A DNA stretch of 64,000 nucleotides from assembly GCA_051294375.1 (NCBI GenBank), contig CM119267.1:3032297-3096296 (forward strand), in the 5' to 3' direction. Under the pieces are notes generated by a model. That model was given only the letters and a program-made list of their open reading frames with translations, had not been told where the DNA came from and did no database searches. Source of the stretch: Paraspadella gotoi (taxonomy: Eukaryota > Chaetognatha). The position numbers and the translations under genes were made by a program. Of this stretch, positions 25,778 through 37,459 are shown piece after piece (the stretch's first letter is position 1; every line of letters begins with the position of its first letter).

Positions 25778-28700
25778 GCAGAGGAGAGAGAGAGAGAGAG
25801 CATGGGAATGTAGGGAAGAGAGAGGGAGAGATCTAGTAAAAAAAAAAGATAGAAAAATTTTGATTTTATGGCACCTCGGAACGCAGAGGTTCAGTAGAAG
25901 CGCCTTCAAAATGCGTCGAGAAAACAGAATCCAATATGCCGATAGAAAAAAAAAACGGGGTGCAGCGAGAGAGATGGAGTGAATGGGATGGGCTGATGCG
26001 GCATACTCTACGGGCCATGGAGTGAAGGATTTAAGTGATGGCTAGAGGATATGAAAATGGAGTTGAAGGGATATGGCGCAAAAGGGATTCAGATTGGAGA
26101 TCATTGGAAGTAGAAAGAATGATTTTTATAATTTATGAGTTTTGAGTTGTCGAGGAGGACCAATGACGCAAAGTTTAAAAATCGCGATTGCTGATAGCAG
26201 TCAGCTTTAATTCACGTTAGCTGGATTTGTAACCTCGAGCACAGTTTGGTACAATTTAACTTAATTGTTAGCATTGCAGATTAGCCCAAAAAAAAAATCT
26301 AACAAAAAATGTTCTCTTGACTCTATATGTCATCTTCAGTTCCATTCTCTGGCCATAAATTGGAAAAAAAAAAATCGAAGGCCTCTTTCGTCTCTCTCTA
26401 GATACTTACATAGGTAATCAACCACGACGACAAACTATATATTTTCGTATTATATAACCCTTTATTGGACTCGCCGCCGGCCGTTCTTTAGTCACTTACC
26501 GCCATTTTGGTTTACCATTAACACACCGCCATTAGGCCTGTTACCATCTACAGGCCGCGAGGCCCTGTGATATTTTCCGTCATCCATCCCTACTTAAGCT
26601 CTCTTATAGTGGGCGTCGAGCGTTACCATTAGTTGCCACCACCGACGTTTATTCTCTTTCCTTCGACGACAGTAAATTGGGGGGTCAATCATCCTTTGAG
26701 GAGAGAGAGAGAGAGAGAGATAGAGAGAAATAGAGAGAGAGGGGTAAGGAAAAGGAGAGAGGGGATAGGGTAAGGTTAAGAGGGAGTGTGTTCGCCGCTC
26801 CTTGTTCTCGTCTTCCCCCGTCGCCGTCGGTTACAGTACTCCGCGGTCGCGATCGACTTTGATGTGAACTTTATTGTAAACTGAAAGGAAGTTAAGTATA
26901 TCGAGGGGGCGAAGGGTTTGGGGTGAGAGAGGGGGAGAGGGGGGGAGAGGAGTAAAGGAGAGCGAGGTTACACTCTTGGTAAATATGTAAGAGACGGAAT
27001 TAATTGTTATAAGTTCGTATAAATTGTTTGATATAAGAATCCCTGGAGCGTGAAAAGCGGTGAAGTGGCCCGTCCCTATTATCGTCTAAGCGGGGCTACC
27101 GGGTTAGAACCCGGGACTGTGAGATGGGAGGCGAACGACTTGCCTCCTGGCAGCAATGACCGGTGTGAACTTATGGTGGGTTTTAAGCCACCAGATGGCT
27201 AAGGGCACTTTGTCTCGTCTTGTTTTTCCCTTATTTCGGAAGAGGCTTTCCTCGCCATGGGCCACGCCACGCCACGCCAGTCGCCGCTCTTTCCGAAATA
27301 GATGGAAATTGGAAACTTTCTAGGAAAAAAAAACAACAAAAGGATCTTTTGTTTCATTTTTAACTCTGTCTCTTCATCGTTTTCCTTTTATATAAATCAT
27401 AAAATTGTTCTTTTTTTTTAACCAATTTAACTTTACGAGTATCCTTTGACGCATATATCTTAAAGTTTCGGTCATAAAACTAAATCGAGGAACATAATTT
27501 TATTTAACATAAAAATTGTGGAATGTAACTACAGTAGTATGGTTAAAAAAAAAAAGGAGATGAATAATGAACAACGCGTATATAAATCGAGTCACTGAAC
27601 GTTCAGCTTTATCAGTCATTGCAGTTAACGGGAGTCTTTACCAATCGTCATTTATTATCTACAGTTTTCAATTATATTCACTTTTCATAAATTCCAGATG
27701 TCATTTAAATAAGCGATTTCTAACAATATTATTTCGATTTCGTTTCAAATTTTCCATTTCGTCTTGTCGTTCGTCTCGGGGTCCTTCCATCGTAATGCAT
27801 TGGGAGGGGAAGAGAAGAGGATATCCGATTCCTCTCATCTTCCTTAACAACTTCATCTTTTCTCTATCTCTCTTCTTCTTTTCTTTTTATATTTCTTTCT
27901 TCTTTCTTCGCGTCGATATCTTCGTCTTCGCGATTCGTTGCGATAAATTCCAGGCACCGTCTTCGTCAGTTCCGGCTTCCTCCTCCGTTTTCCGGCGCCG
28001 AGGATCGACGCCCGAGAACTCTCGGTCGTCACGGTTGATCGGGCGCGGCAACATGAGGGATCCGTTTGTATTCTTTGGCATTAGCATTGGTCGAGCGTCC
28101 GTTTCGCGATGTACGCGCGCCGCCGCCGCCCGCGGCGAGCTGGTGCAGCGGAGCGACGATGCCGTCGCTCGCCACGGCGGGATCGTACTCGGCGAGAGCC
28201 GGAAGAGGGGAAAGACTGGACGACGAATTTGTTATTTTGAGTTTTCCCATGCCGGAAATTGATGTGTGAGATTGGTGGGGTTGATGGGAGGGCGAAAAGT
28301 GGATGCTGGTGTGCTGCTTGCGTCTCGCTGGATGCGGCGGATGCGGCGCGGTAGTTGTGAGGATTGAAACAGCGGCAGAGGTTTCGGGGGAAAGTCGGGA
28401 AAGCTGATTGAATGGGCTGTTGGGGATGTGGGGTGTAGAGGTTGGGTGAATCCTCGTATAAGAGTCGTGAGGCGTGAACGACAATGAGCAGATGATGGAG
28501 AAGCGGGCGAATTATGGTGATGATGATTTGAGGAGAGAGTTGATGGTGAGAGCGACGCTCGCTTCGCGGCGCCGAATCCGTCGTGAAGAAGGAAAGGGGG
28601 AAGGAGGGGGAGAGGGGAATGGAGGAGGCATAAGAACTCTTCGCGTTCTGAATTCGATCAGAGCGTATCGAGAAAAGATTCCTGTCGAAGATCCGTGGGA

Positions 28701-31700
28701 TCGCGCTAAAAACATATTATATATTAAATACATAATAAAATAAATAAAATACAATAGATAAATAAATATTAATACTTAAATGATAAAAAATTTTAATTAA
28801 ACAAATGAAAAATGTTAAAGACTAGAAGCCAGTTAAATTTCAAAATTACTCTAAAAATATAATTCAATTTGAGAATAATAGTAGACGAAATCAGTACAAT
28901 AGCGATCGCCGTTCTTTGGCTCACCTCCGATTGTTACAGTTTTCAACTCCTGCGCCAGACGTGTTGGGCAACCGTTCTGCCTTAGGTTTCTTTCCTGCTT
29001 GCGCCCGGCGCCGGTCGCCTCCCGGACGCCCCCCTTCGCGTCGCTTCGGTCCGTGACTACCAGGTCGCCGTTTAGAGCGTCTCGAGGTACGCGGTCCGCA
29101 TTTGGCGACACTCTGTTCGATTTCGGTTGGAATATCCATCGCGATCGATTCCTGATCGGGAGGAATGAGAATTAACATTTTGAATATATGGGAAAAGATA
29201 AGTGTTAGTATGTTTCCAATGAGAAAAAACTACATGGACCACTATACTCTGGAGATTGAAAAATTCATTTTAAAGTAAGATTTCAATTTCTCTTTGAATT
29301 CCTTGGGAATTTCTTTTTCTGATTTGTAGGTGGTAAATTAACAATATACTATTTGGGATTTTAATTATTTACTTGGCTTGAAAAAGCCCCGGCTGTTTAA
29401 AACTAGGGACAACGAGAGTACTTTTTTGAGTGGTACGGGAAAATGACATGTGACTAATTGTAGTATTTTAATTTAGCTTCTCTCTGTAAAAAATCTATTG
29501 AAAGATACAGTTAAATGATTGTAGTAAAAAGATGAGTTAAACGAAACTTTAGTTCAATCTACTACTCAGGGTTTCACGTAAATTTTCACGAGTAAAAATT
29601 TTGGGCGTAAAAAATTTAAAACTAGGCGCGATTGAATGAAGTAATAAAACGGAACATTTAACTAAAAAGCGTCTGGTGAAAGATATATAATCGCTAGAAG
29701 CACCCCACGCAAAAATATAATTTTTTTAAAAAAAAATATATAGTTTTAGTTAATAAATCAGAATTTTTATGTAATTTTTTCTTTTTCCATCGTTTTTTAT
29801 GTTACGATTTAAAAAAAAAATTCTCACATAGTGGAAAATTAAAAATAAAAGGTAAGCTAGTCAAAACTGTAAACAATTATTTGGACAAAACGCGTTCCTT
29901 GGATTTTCTCCATAAGATGTCAACGCCAGTCATAATTAAAACTCATATCTCGTATATAAATGCATTATTTTCGTATCAGCTGGCCGAACCGCTGGCCGAG
30001 AAACCATATCGCGGCTTGAGATTCAAAGTCGCAACGTAAGACATAACAAAACGAATAGTGGATTGGCGATCGCGGACGTACGACGACGACGGACGACGAC
30101 GACGTCGACGACGAGACGAAGACGAATGAAGACCATGAGATAAAATTCTCTCACTTCAGCGCGATCGAGTCTCTCGATCGGAACAAAAAGAATTAATCTT
30201 TCACACAATCGAAGTCAAGTGAAAAGCGAAAGAAATAAAGAGAAACAAGATCGATTTTCTAAAGGAAACGTTTTCATACGATCTACTCCGTATCGCTATT
30301 GGCGGGATAAAGATTATTATCGGTAATTCTAATATAGTAATAATTCTTGATATCAGGGTTTTCCGTAACGCTACAATTGTGGGATGAGGAACTAAGTGTG
30401 CAATAAGTTCTTTGACCCCTCACCATTGGATCCATCCATGTATCCAGGGCTTGTGGTTGGGTAGGTGCCATTAGCGTAGGGTTGGTTCCAATAGCGACCT
30501 CGCTGTATAATAGACATCGTCTCTGATCGCAATCTTCGTATAAACGATCTCGATGATATCTCTCTGTATCACGACGCCAACAAATTCTAAAAATAAAACA
30601 TCGTACCCCTCGAATCGGATCCGCGATAAAAGTCTTTTTTGGCTCACCATTTTTTAGACTCGATTTCATAGTAATTCTCCATTAAACTTTTTTTTCTTTC
30701 TCTTTTTTTCGAGACTGAAAAAAAAAAAGGGAAAAATAATCTTCAAATTTCTCGCGCGGAAATTAAAGTTGGGAAATTTCGCGAAGAGATGCTTTTTTTG
30801 GGGACTTGTGTTTCTCATAGGAGAGAGAGAGAGAGAGGAGAGAGGAGAAGAGAAGAAGAGAAGAGAGCAGACGAGAGAGACAAGAGAGAGAGAGGAAGAG
30901 AGGTGAGGGAATAGGCGAAACACGCGAAGTGGAAAGAGTGTCCCTCTGACAAATGTCAAGATGACCTAAGACCAATATAGCACTTTATTGATTAACAGAT
31001 AACGCGAGGTAATTATTCAAGTCAATTTATTTATATATTTTTAATATTTTTCTTATTATCATTATTTATAATTCCAAATTCACCTGGTCCGATCGCCGCG
31101 AAAAGTAAGAAAAAAGAAAAATTGCAAAATTCCGCCGTCTAAAAAAGATGATAAATTCATTTCGGGATTTTGAGTGGGTGGAGGGAGGCAGGGGAGAGAG
31201 GGGGAACATGTTGGATTCTCTCTTCGTTGTGGCTCTGTCTCTCTTCTCTCTTTCTTCTTCTTCTCTTGTGGTTGTAGGTATGATGTCTTGGTCCTGTCTG
31301 TGGGATGTTTTTGATCTATGTCATGTTCTGGGGCTGAGACGCATCTGGTGGTGGGCTGGGATGCTTTGCTTTGGGTCGCTTAGTGGTGATTACGATTATC
31401 GTCTTTGTGTCGTCGTCGGTCGTTCGGTCGTTGTCGTCGGGCATGATTCGTCTCTTCCTATAGGTCTATTCCGAACCCAGGGATTTCTACTTGTAGCACT
31501 TTAAATAACAGACTTTATTGCTACTCAAAGAAGAAAATGAGAAATGTGGGGGGATAATGGATCGTGGGGATGTTGGTAATTTTGGTGTTGGTTTTAAAAA
31601 AATATACTAATTACTGGTAGTGTATATGGATTACCTTTTCATAATTAACTATAAGTTGTGGTGATACAATGATTCATGAAGATTGGGAATGATCTTAGAT

Positions 31701-31871
31701 GTGGAAAATTGCAAGTGTGTTATGTTTTGATACAGTGCATTGTTTTAAAGATTTATATTTTCGTGGTATGATTGTGTTTTAGAGGTTAGTTTGGCGGGGC
31801 CGCCTTAGCGATTAATCTTTTCCGACAACATTCCACCCCCCAAAAACGAAGCTTTGACTTTATGATTGTCT

Positions 31872-31957
<86 letters not shown>

Positions 31958-32748
31958 CTTCCTTGCCCAATATACATTCACATCTGGAAGGGCCCTTCTC
32001 TGTCTTGCCATATTTTTTGAAATACTAAAAATAAAGTCTTAAGGTTAACATTTGTAAATGATTTTGGACAATTGATTTCCGTTGCTCTTTTGAGAAGAAA
32101 AAAAGGCAGAATGGGTCTCTGGAGTTTATCTTTTTTTTTATAACTTAAACTGGTATATAATAAATTATTTACCATCGTAATGAGAAAAACCCATGTAATT
32201 AGTTATAATTAGTCCTATATTTTTTAATTTATAAACAGCTCGTAAACTAAAAGTATGTCGAAGAAAAATTATGATTACTCTTTTCGCCAAATCGTTTACA
32301 GTTTCCATGTGGTCTAGTGTTAGGATTCGGCGCTATTCGCCGCGGCCGGGTCGCTTCCCCGCATGGGTGTGATTTCGTTTTGTCGATACAAATTAAACCG
32401 AGTCTATGTAATACGTAATCAGTATAAAAATGTTTTTTTTTTGGTTTAATTATTACTTAATCGCGTTTAAACGAGGTGGTTAATAGCTTTATAATTGCTT
32501 TAACATTGCTTTAAATTCTTGATTTTTAAATTGTCTTTAAATTACCGCGCCAAAATAGTGTGTTTCCTTTGAAAGGAAAAGATCAACGAAATCCAAACCG
32601 GATTCAAAACTGATCAAAAGTGATCGAAACGTTAATCTGTGGTAGGATCGCTTATCCATTAGATTCCTTGTGTGTCTGTGTTGATCAAATATTCATGGCG
32701 GATTTTTTTAAAAAAAAAAAAAGAAAATTTTTGTAGCGCTCCCTGAAG

Positions 32749-32790
<42 letters not shown>

Positions 32791-32792
32791 AA

Positions 32793-32824
<32 letters not shown>

Positions 32825-32849
32825 NNNNNNNNNNNNNNNNNNNNNNNNN

Positions 32850-32885
<36 letters not shown>

Positions 32886-35674
32886 ATGGGACAAAGTTTG
32901 TAAGTTTAAAACTATAGTACATTTTTTCAGTGAAGTTATATTTTAGTGAGATATTCTTAAAATATTGTAATTAATTCTCGGAGATTCTCACGTTCTCCTC
33001 GACGGATAAAGAAATTCCTACAGGAGATCGATGTTCTCGTAATTTAAAAACAAAATTACATATATATACATAATTACATATTGTCTACGATAAAATAAAC
33101 GTTTCATATCTTTAACTCACCAACTCTCTCTTCCTCTTCTCTTCCCTCGATTCAAATTTTCGCGCCACTTCCGCTTTGAAACCTCCTTCCGCCGCCGACG
33201 GATCCTCATTGGACAAAACGTCCATCAAGTACGCGATGTATGACGTCGCCAATCTCAGTGTTTTTATCTGATTGGTAGACAAATAAGTTTTTTTTTTAAA
33301 TTTTATCTACTTTACGAAAGGAGGAGGTGGGACTATACACTATTGACAGTTTTTGGCTAAACAAATTAAAATTTATCTCAAGCCCGCCGTCCGCTTATCC
33401 GCCTTTCCTCTTCACCTTGGACAGTTTCGTGTCTGACGGAACGTTCGGGATTCTTCCTCTAAGATCAGAAAAGGCAGAGTTGATGGATTGGGTTCGGCGA
33501 CGCTCCTTTTTGTTAGCTGCGGACAAGAAGGCGGGTAAAGAGTTTACATTTAATTCATTTCGAAATAATATGTCATTTCACTTCCACGCTCAACCACCGA
33601 AACAGACAAATTAGCACTGTTTTCAGAAAGCGCCCGATTTCTGTTTCTAATCCTAAACCCGAATTCCTAACCAAATCTTTGACAATATTCTTGACCTAAT
33701 CTCTAACCCATTGCCTATCCCTTACCCATTGCCTATCCCTAACCCATTGCCTATCCCTAACCCNNNNNNNNNNNNNNNNNNNNNNNNNCGGAGTCTTAAG
33801 GGATCGTCTGTCTGATCAAAAAATAAATTTGGTTAAAATTTCACGTCACATTTGATTCCTTCGATTTCCACGAGATCCAATATTTTTCGTGGTGAGTCAC
33901 TCCTTTTGAGTTGCGCCGTTTTTAGCGAAGCGAATTCGTAGTCCATAAGTCACATTGGTATCAATCAGGTATCGGTAAATGTATGGTAGCTCTTTTTAGT
34001 TTTTGCTGACTGTAGAATGGAAATATATTAGATAATTGCAAGGTTTTCTCTTGAAGCTTGACTCCAAAGAATTTTTAAAGAGAGTGACTCCGGACAATCA
34101 GACATCATCGTAACAACTACCAATATACAATTTATATTATACATTATGTTATTATTACACATGTATGATATAATAATATTATTAATTCATTAATAAATAA
34201 TATAAATAATAGATAAACAGATATAAATATAAATACAGTGAAATTGGTACAACCATTATAAATAACATATTGATAAATAATAATTAATAATAGATAATTA
34301 ATTAAACAAAATCCGCATTTCCTTTCCAGGCGAAGACGATTATGCGATGGCGCCGCTAGAGGACGGGCCTTTCGCTCCTTACCTCAGCCTTTTCCCTCAC
34401 GTCTCTGACTTCGGATCGTCAAGAAAAGAACGGGCGGCCAATCGTGTGAGTCGCTTTGACAAAGGGATTTTCGTCGTCCGGTTCGGTTCACTGTTGAAAG
34501 TTGAATTACGTACTTGGATTTGTCGGATTAAATTCAGAATTAATCTTGGATGAAATTGGTACAGCAATAAAAAATGTCTATATAAAATTATCCATTAATT
34601 ATATATAAGATGTCTTGTCCTGACTTTGGACAGACTCTGGAGGCTTAAGTTTAAAAAAATGAGGGTTAGGGATAGGCAATGGGATAGGCAATGGGTTAGG
34701 GATAGGCAATGTGTTAGGGATAGGCAATGGGTTAGGGATAGGCAATGGGTTAGTGATAGGCAATGGGTATAGGATAAGCAATGTGTTAGGGATAGGCAAT
34801 GGGGTTAGGATAGTCAATGGGATAGGCATAGGCAATGGTTAGGGATAGGCAATGGGTTAGGGATAGGCAATGGGTTATGGATAGGCAATGGGTTAGGTAT
34901 AGGCAATGGGTTAGGGTTAGGCAATGGGTTAGGGATAGGCAATAGATTAGGGATAGGCAATGGGTTAGGGTTAGGCAATGGGTTAGGGATAAGCAAAAGA
35001 TATTCTCCCTTAACACCCAAAGTCTCCCTCGACGATACAACGATTCGTCGACAAACCCAACTTCCTTGGCTTCGCCTTAATCAAAACTGGAATAACCCAA
35101 ATAATAATTATCCATTTATTCAACAAATAAGCTATCTTGCCCCTGAGTTTGGACAGGCCTGGCTGGTTTAAGGCCTCCATCACTCTTACAAGATAATGAC
35201 GTAGCAGGACATAGCAAGCTTTCAATCAAGACTCACACAGACTCGTTTATTCCCTGAGCAGTGAGCACCCGGCTTCTCTATCAATAAAGTGGTATAATAT
35301 TTCAAAGTATGTTTCAATTGTATAAAAGGACCACTCCCTCAAGTAATGTTTATTTCTTGCAGCTAACCTTATCACAGCAGCAATGGCTTTTGGTTAATGA
35401 ATAAATCAGCCCTTTCCACAAACGAAATAAAACTGGAAACGTCTCCCCAGAACTCATTTTAATCTAGATAAACTGGCTAACCTTTCCTACCGCCCCGATT
35501 GCTAATGTTTTTAAAGATAACCTTTCTCTTCCTCCTTATTTACATCCGGACATCCCCCTTCTTCCCCGTCAACGACTCCCGCCCAGCCTCCCTGGGGAAG
35601 ATCGTCGTCAGAAAGATCGCGACGGGGATTTGGGGAAAAACTCACACGTTCGATATATCATTTCTCAATTAAAA

Positions 35675-35712
<38 letters not shown>

Positions 35713-37391
35713 ACAACAACCATAACAACACCATCTTTCCTTCCATCGACTAACCCGTCGTCATGGACGTCGCGTAAACATCTCCGGCTGCGGCCGCTGC
35801 TGCCGCTGCGGTCAACGAGTAAGGCGCCAGCGGATGCGGAAGCCCTGCGGCGGCGGAGGCGGCGAGCGAGGAAGAGGATGAGGGGGAGGAGGAGGAGGAG
35901 GAAGCGAGGAGATGAGCCGAGGAAGATGGAGGAGAGGGAGTTTGAGAGGAGGAAGCGGAGGAGGAGTGGAGCGGAGAGGAGACGTCGATGATGGGCGCGG
36001 TTCCGCCAGGGGGAGAACTGAGGGAGGAAGAGAGAGAGGATAGAAAGAGAGAGGGAGGAAGAGAGAGGATAGAAGGATAGAGGGAGGAAGAGAGAGATGA
36101 TAGAAGGAGAGAGGGAGGAAGAGAGAGGATAGAATGAAAAAGGGAGGAAGAGAGAGAGAGGATAGAAAGAGAGAGGGAGGAAGAGAGAGAATAGAAGGAG
36201 AAAGGGAGGAGAAGGAGGGGAGAAGAGGGAGAAAAGAGAGAGAGGGGAAAGGGGGAGAAAAAAGAGAGGGTAAATAAGGAGAAAGACAACTAGGTTAGGA
36301 ACAGGATTCTTATGAATTACTTGTTTTACTATATTAGACTTTAAAATTTCATATAAAATTTCCAACTAAATGTAAAAATTTAATACGTTAGATTATATAT
36401 TAGATTTAATTATATTCTTTATATAAAGTATATTCTTTTATAATGTAATGGGGATAGGGATGTTAGTGTTGTCCTCTGGAAATAGAGGGTGCGTCTATGC
36501 AACACAAAGTTAAAAGTTACTTTCTGCCTTAGTTTTCTAATTAGATATTAGACATCATTACTCCTGTGAAAAATGTTGCCGATTTCATCAAAATGATAAA
36601 GGAAATTCCAACTATAAAGTTATAACCACCCCCCCCTCCGCTCTCCACCTCCGTCAAAATAAAAAAAATAAAAAAAGAGCAAAAATTATCGATTTTTCGA
36701 TCAAAAACAAACTTTACGAGATCAAATTTCACTTCTTTTTTTTTTTAAGCCTCGAGTTCATTTATGGCGATCAGCGCCGCCAAGAGTCCCAAAGGTAAAC
36801 CCGCTCTTCCCCGTTCGTTCATAACTCGAGGCGCCAATTCAATTTAGCGGCGGAGAATCTTTTGTTTTTATTTTCTTTCTTTTCTTCATTGTTTTTGTTT
36901 AAAGATGTAGAGCTTTATTGATGTTGATTCACAATATATCTGTACTACACATTAAAGACTAAAGAGAGTAGCGAAATATTTTAGTATTTAATAATTTCTC
37001 AATCTATTTTAAATTCTTTTTTTTGCTCATATTCTTTATCTGTAAAATCATCTCGGGTCTGTTTTGAGCCGCTGTTATTATTCTTTCATTGATCCAAGAA
37101 ATGCCGCACAAGACGTAAAATTTTTTAGAAATATAATATACTTTATCAAACTTAACGTGTCATAACATTCCAATATAAGAAAAATGTAACCGTAAAATTG
37201 TTGAGAAGTCAACAACAACAACAACAAACATTGGCATCTTCTCACCTTTGATTGGAGGCGTAGACGGCGGCGGCGGCGGCGGCTGAGGCTGCTGAGGCGG
37301 CGGAAGACAACCACGGCGCTTGTGAGTAGGAGGAAAGGATTCTCTGAGGTTCCGACGCCGCCGCGAAAAAACTGGGAGTGAGTTTAAATGA

Positions 37392-37459
<68 letters not shown>

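Larger units (their letters stand above)
18941..25846. repeat. Tandem 7-kb segment, copy 1 (cleaner)
   Basis: Starts with GATTTTATGGCACCTCGGAA and ends in a GA microsatellite (25683-25800) after TTTGTAGCGCCCCTGAAGG. The same order of landmarks recurs in copy 2 about 6,910-7,060 bp downstream: the GGGGTAAGGAAAAGG GA block, the CCACGCCACGCCACG motif, both HAND 3' exons, the AAAAAGCCCCGGGCTG region, a (GAC)n tract, a (GA)n block and tRNA-Glu. The long HAND frame is intact here. Parts between the HAND exons and the tRNA hold no other gene that I can support. Confidence 0.9.
25847..32824. repeat. Tandem 7-kb segment, copy 2 (indel-rich)
   Basis: Same landmarks in the same order as copy 1 from GATTTTATGGCACCTCGGAA onward, but with very frequent 1-2 base insertions and losses spread over coding, tRNA and non-coding parts alike. 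It holds one insertion of about 50 bases near 26560-26610. Around 31150-31780 the sequence departs from copy 1 into G/T-rich text where copy 1 has microsatellites. It ends in GA repeat at the gap 32825-32849. This pattern fits an unpolished long-read gap fill or uncollapsed haplotype better than an aged duplication. Confidence 0.85.

Noticed and set aside
31148-31504. 118-codon plus-strand frame in tandem copy 2
   Set aside because: Lies where copy 2 diverges into error-like G/T-rich text; the corresponding part of copy 1 is microsatellite with no such frame.
34599-35040. Pro/Leu-rich frames over the minisatellite
   Set aside because: The 18-bp unit keeps frames open; pure repeat translation.
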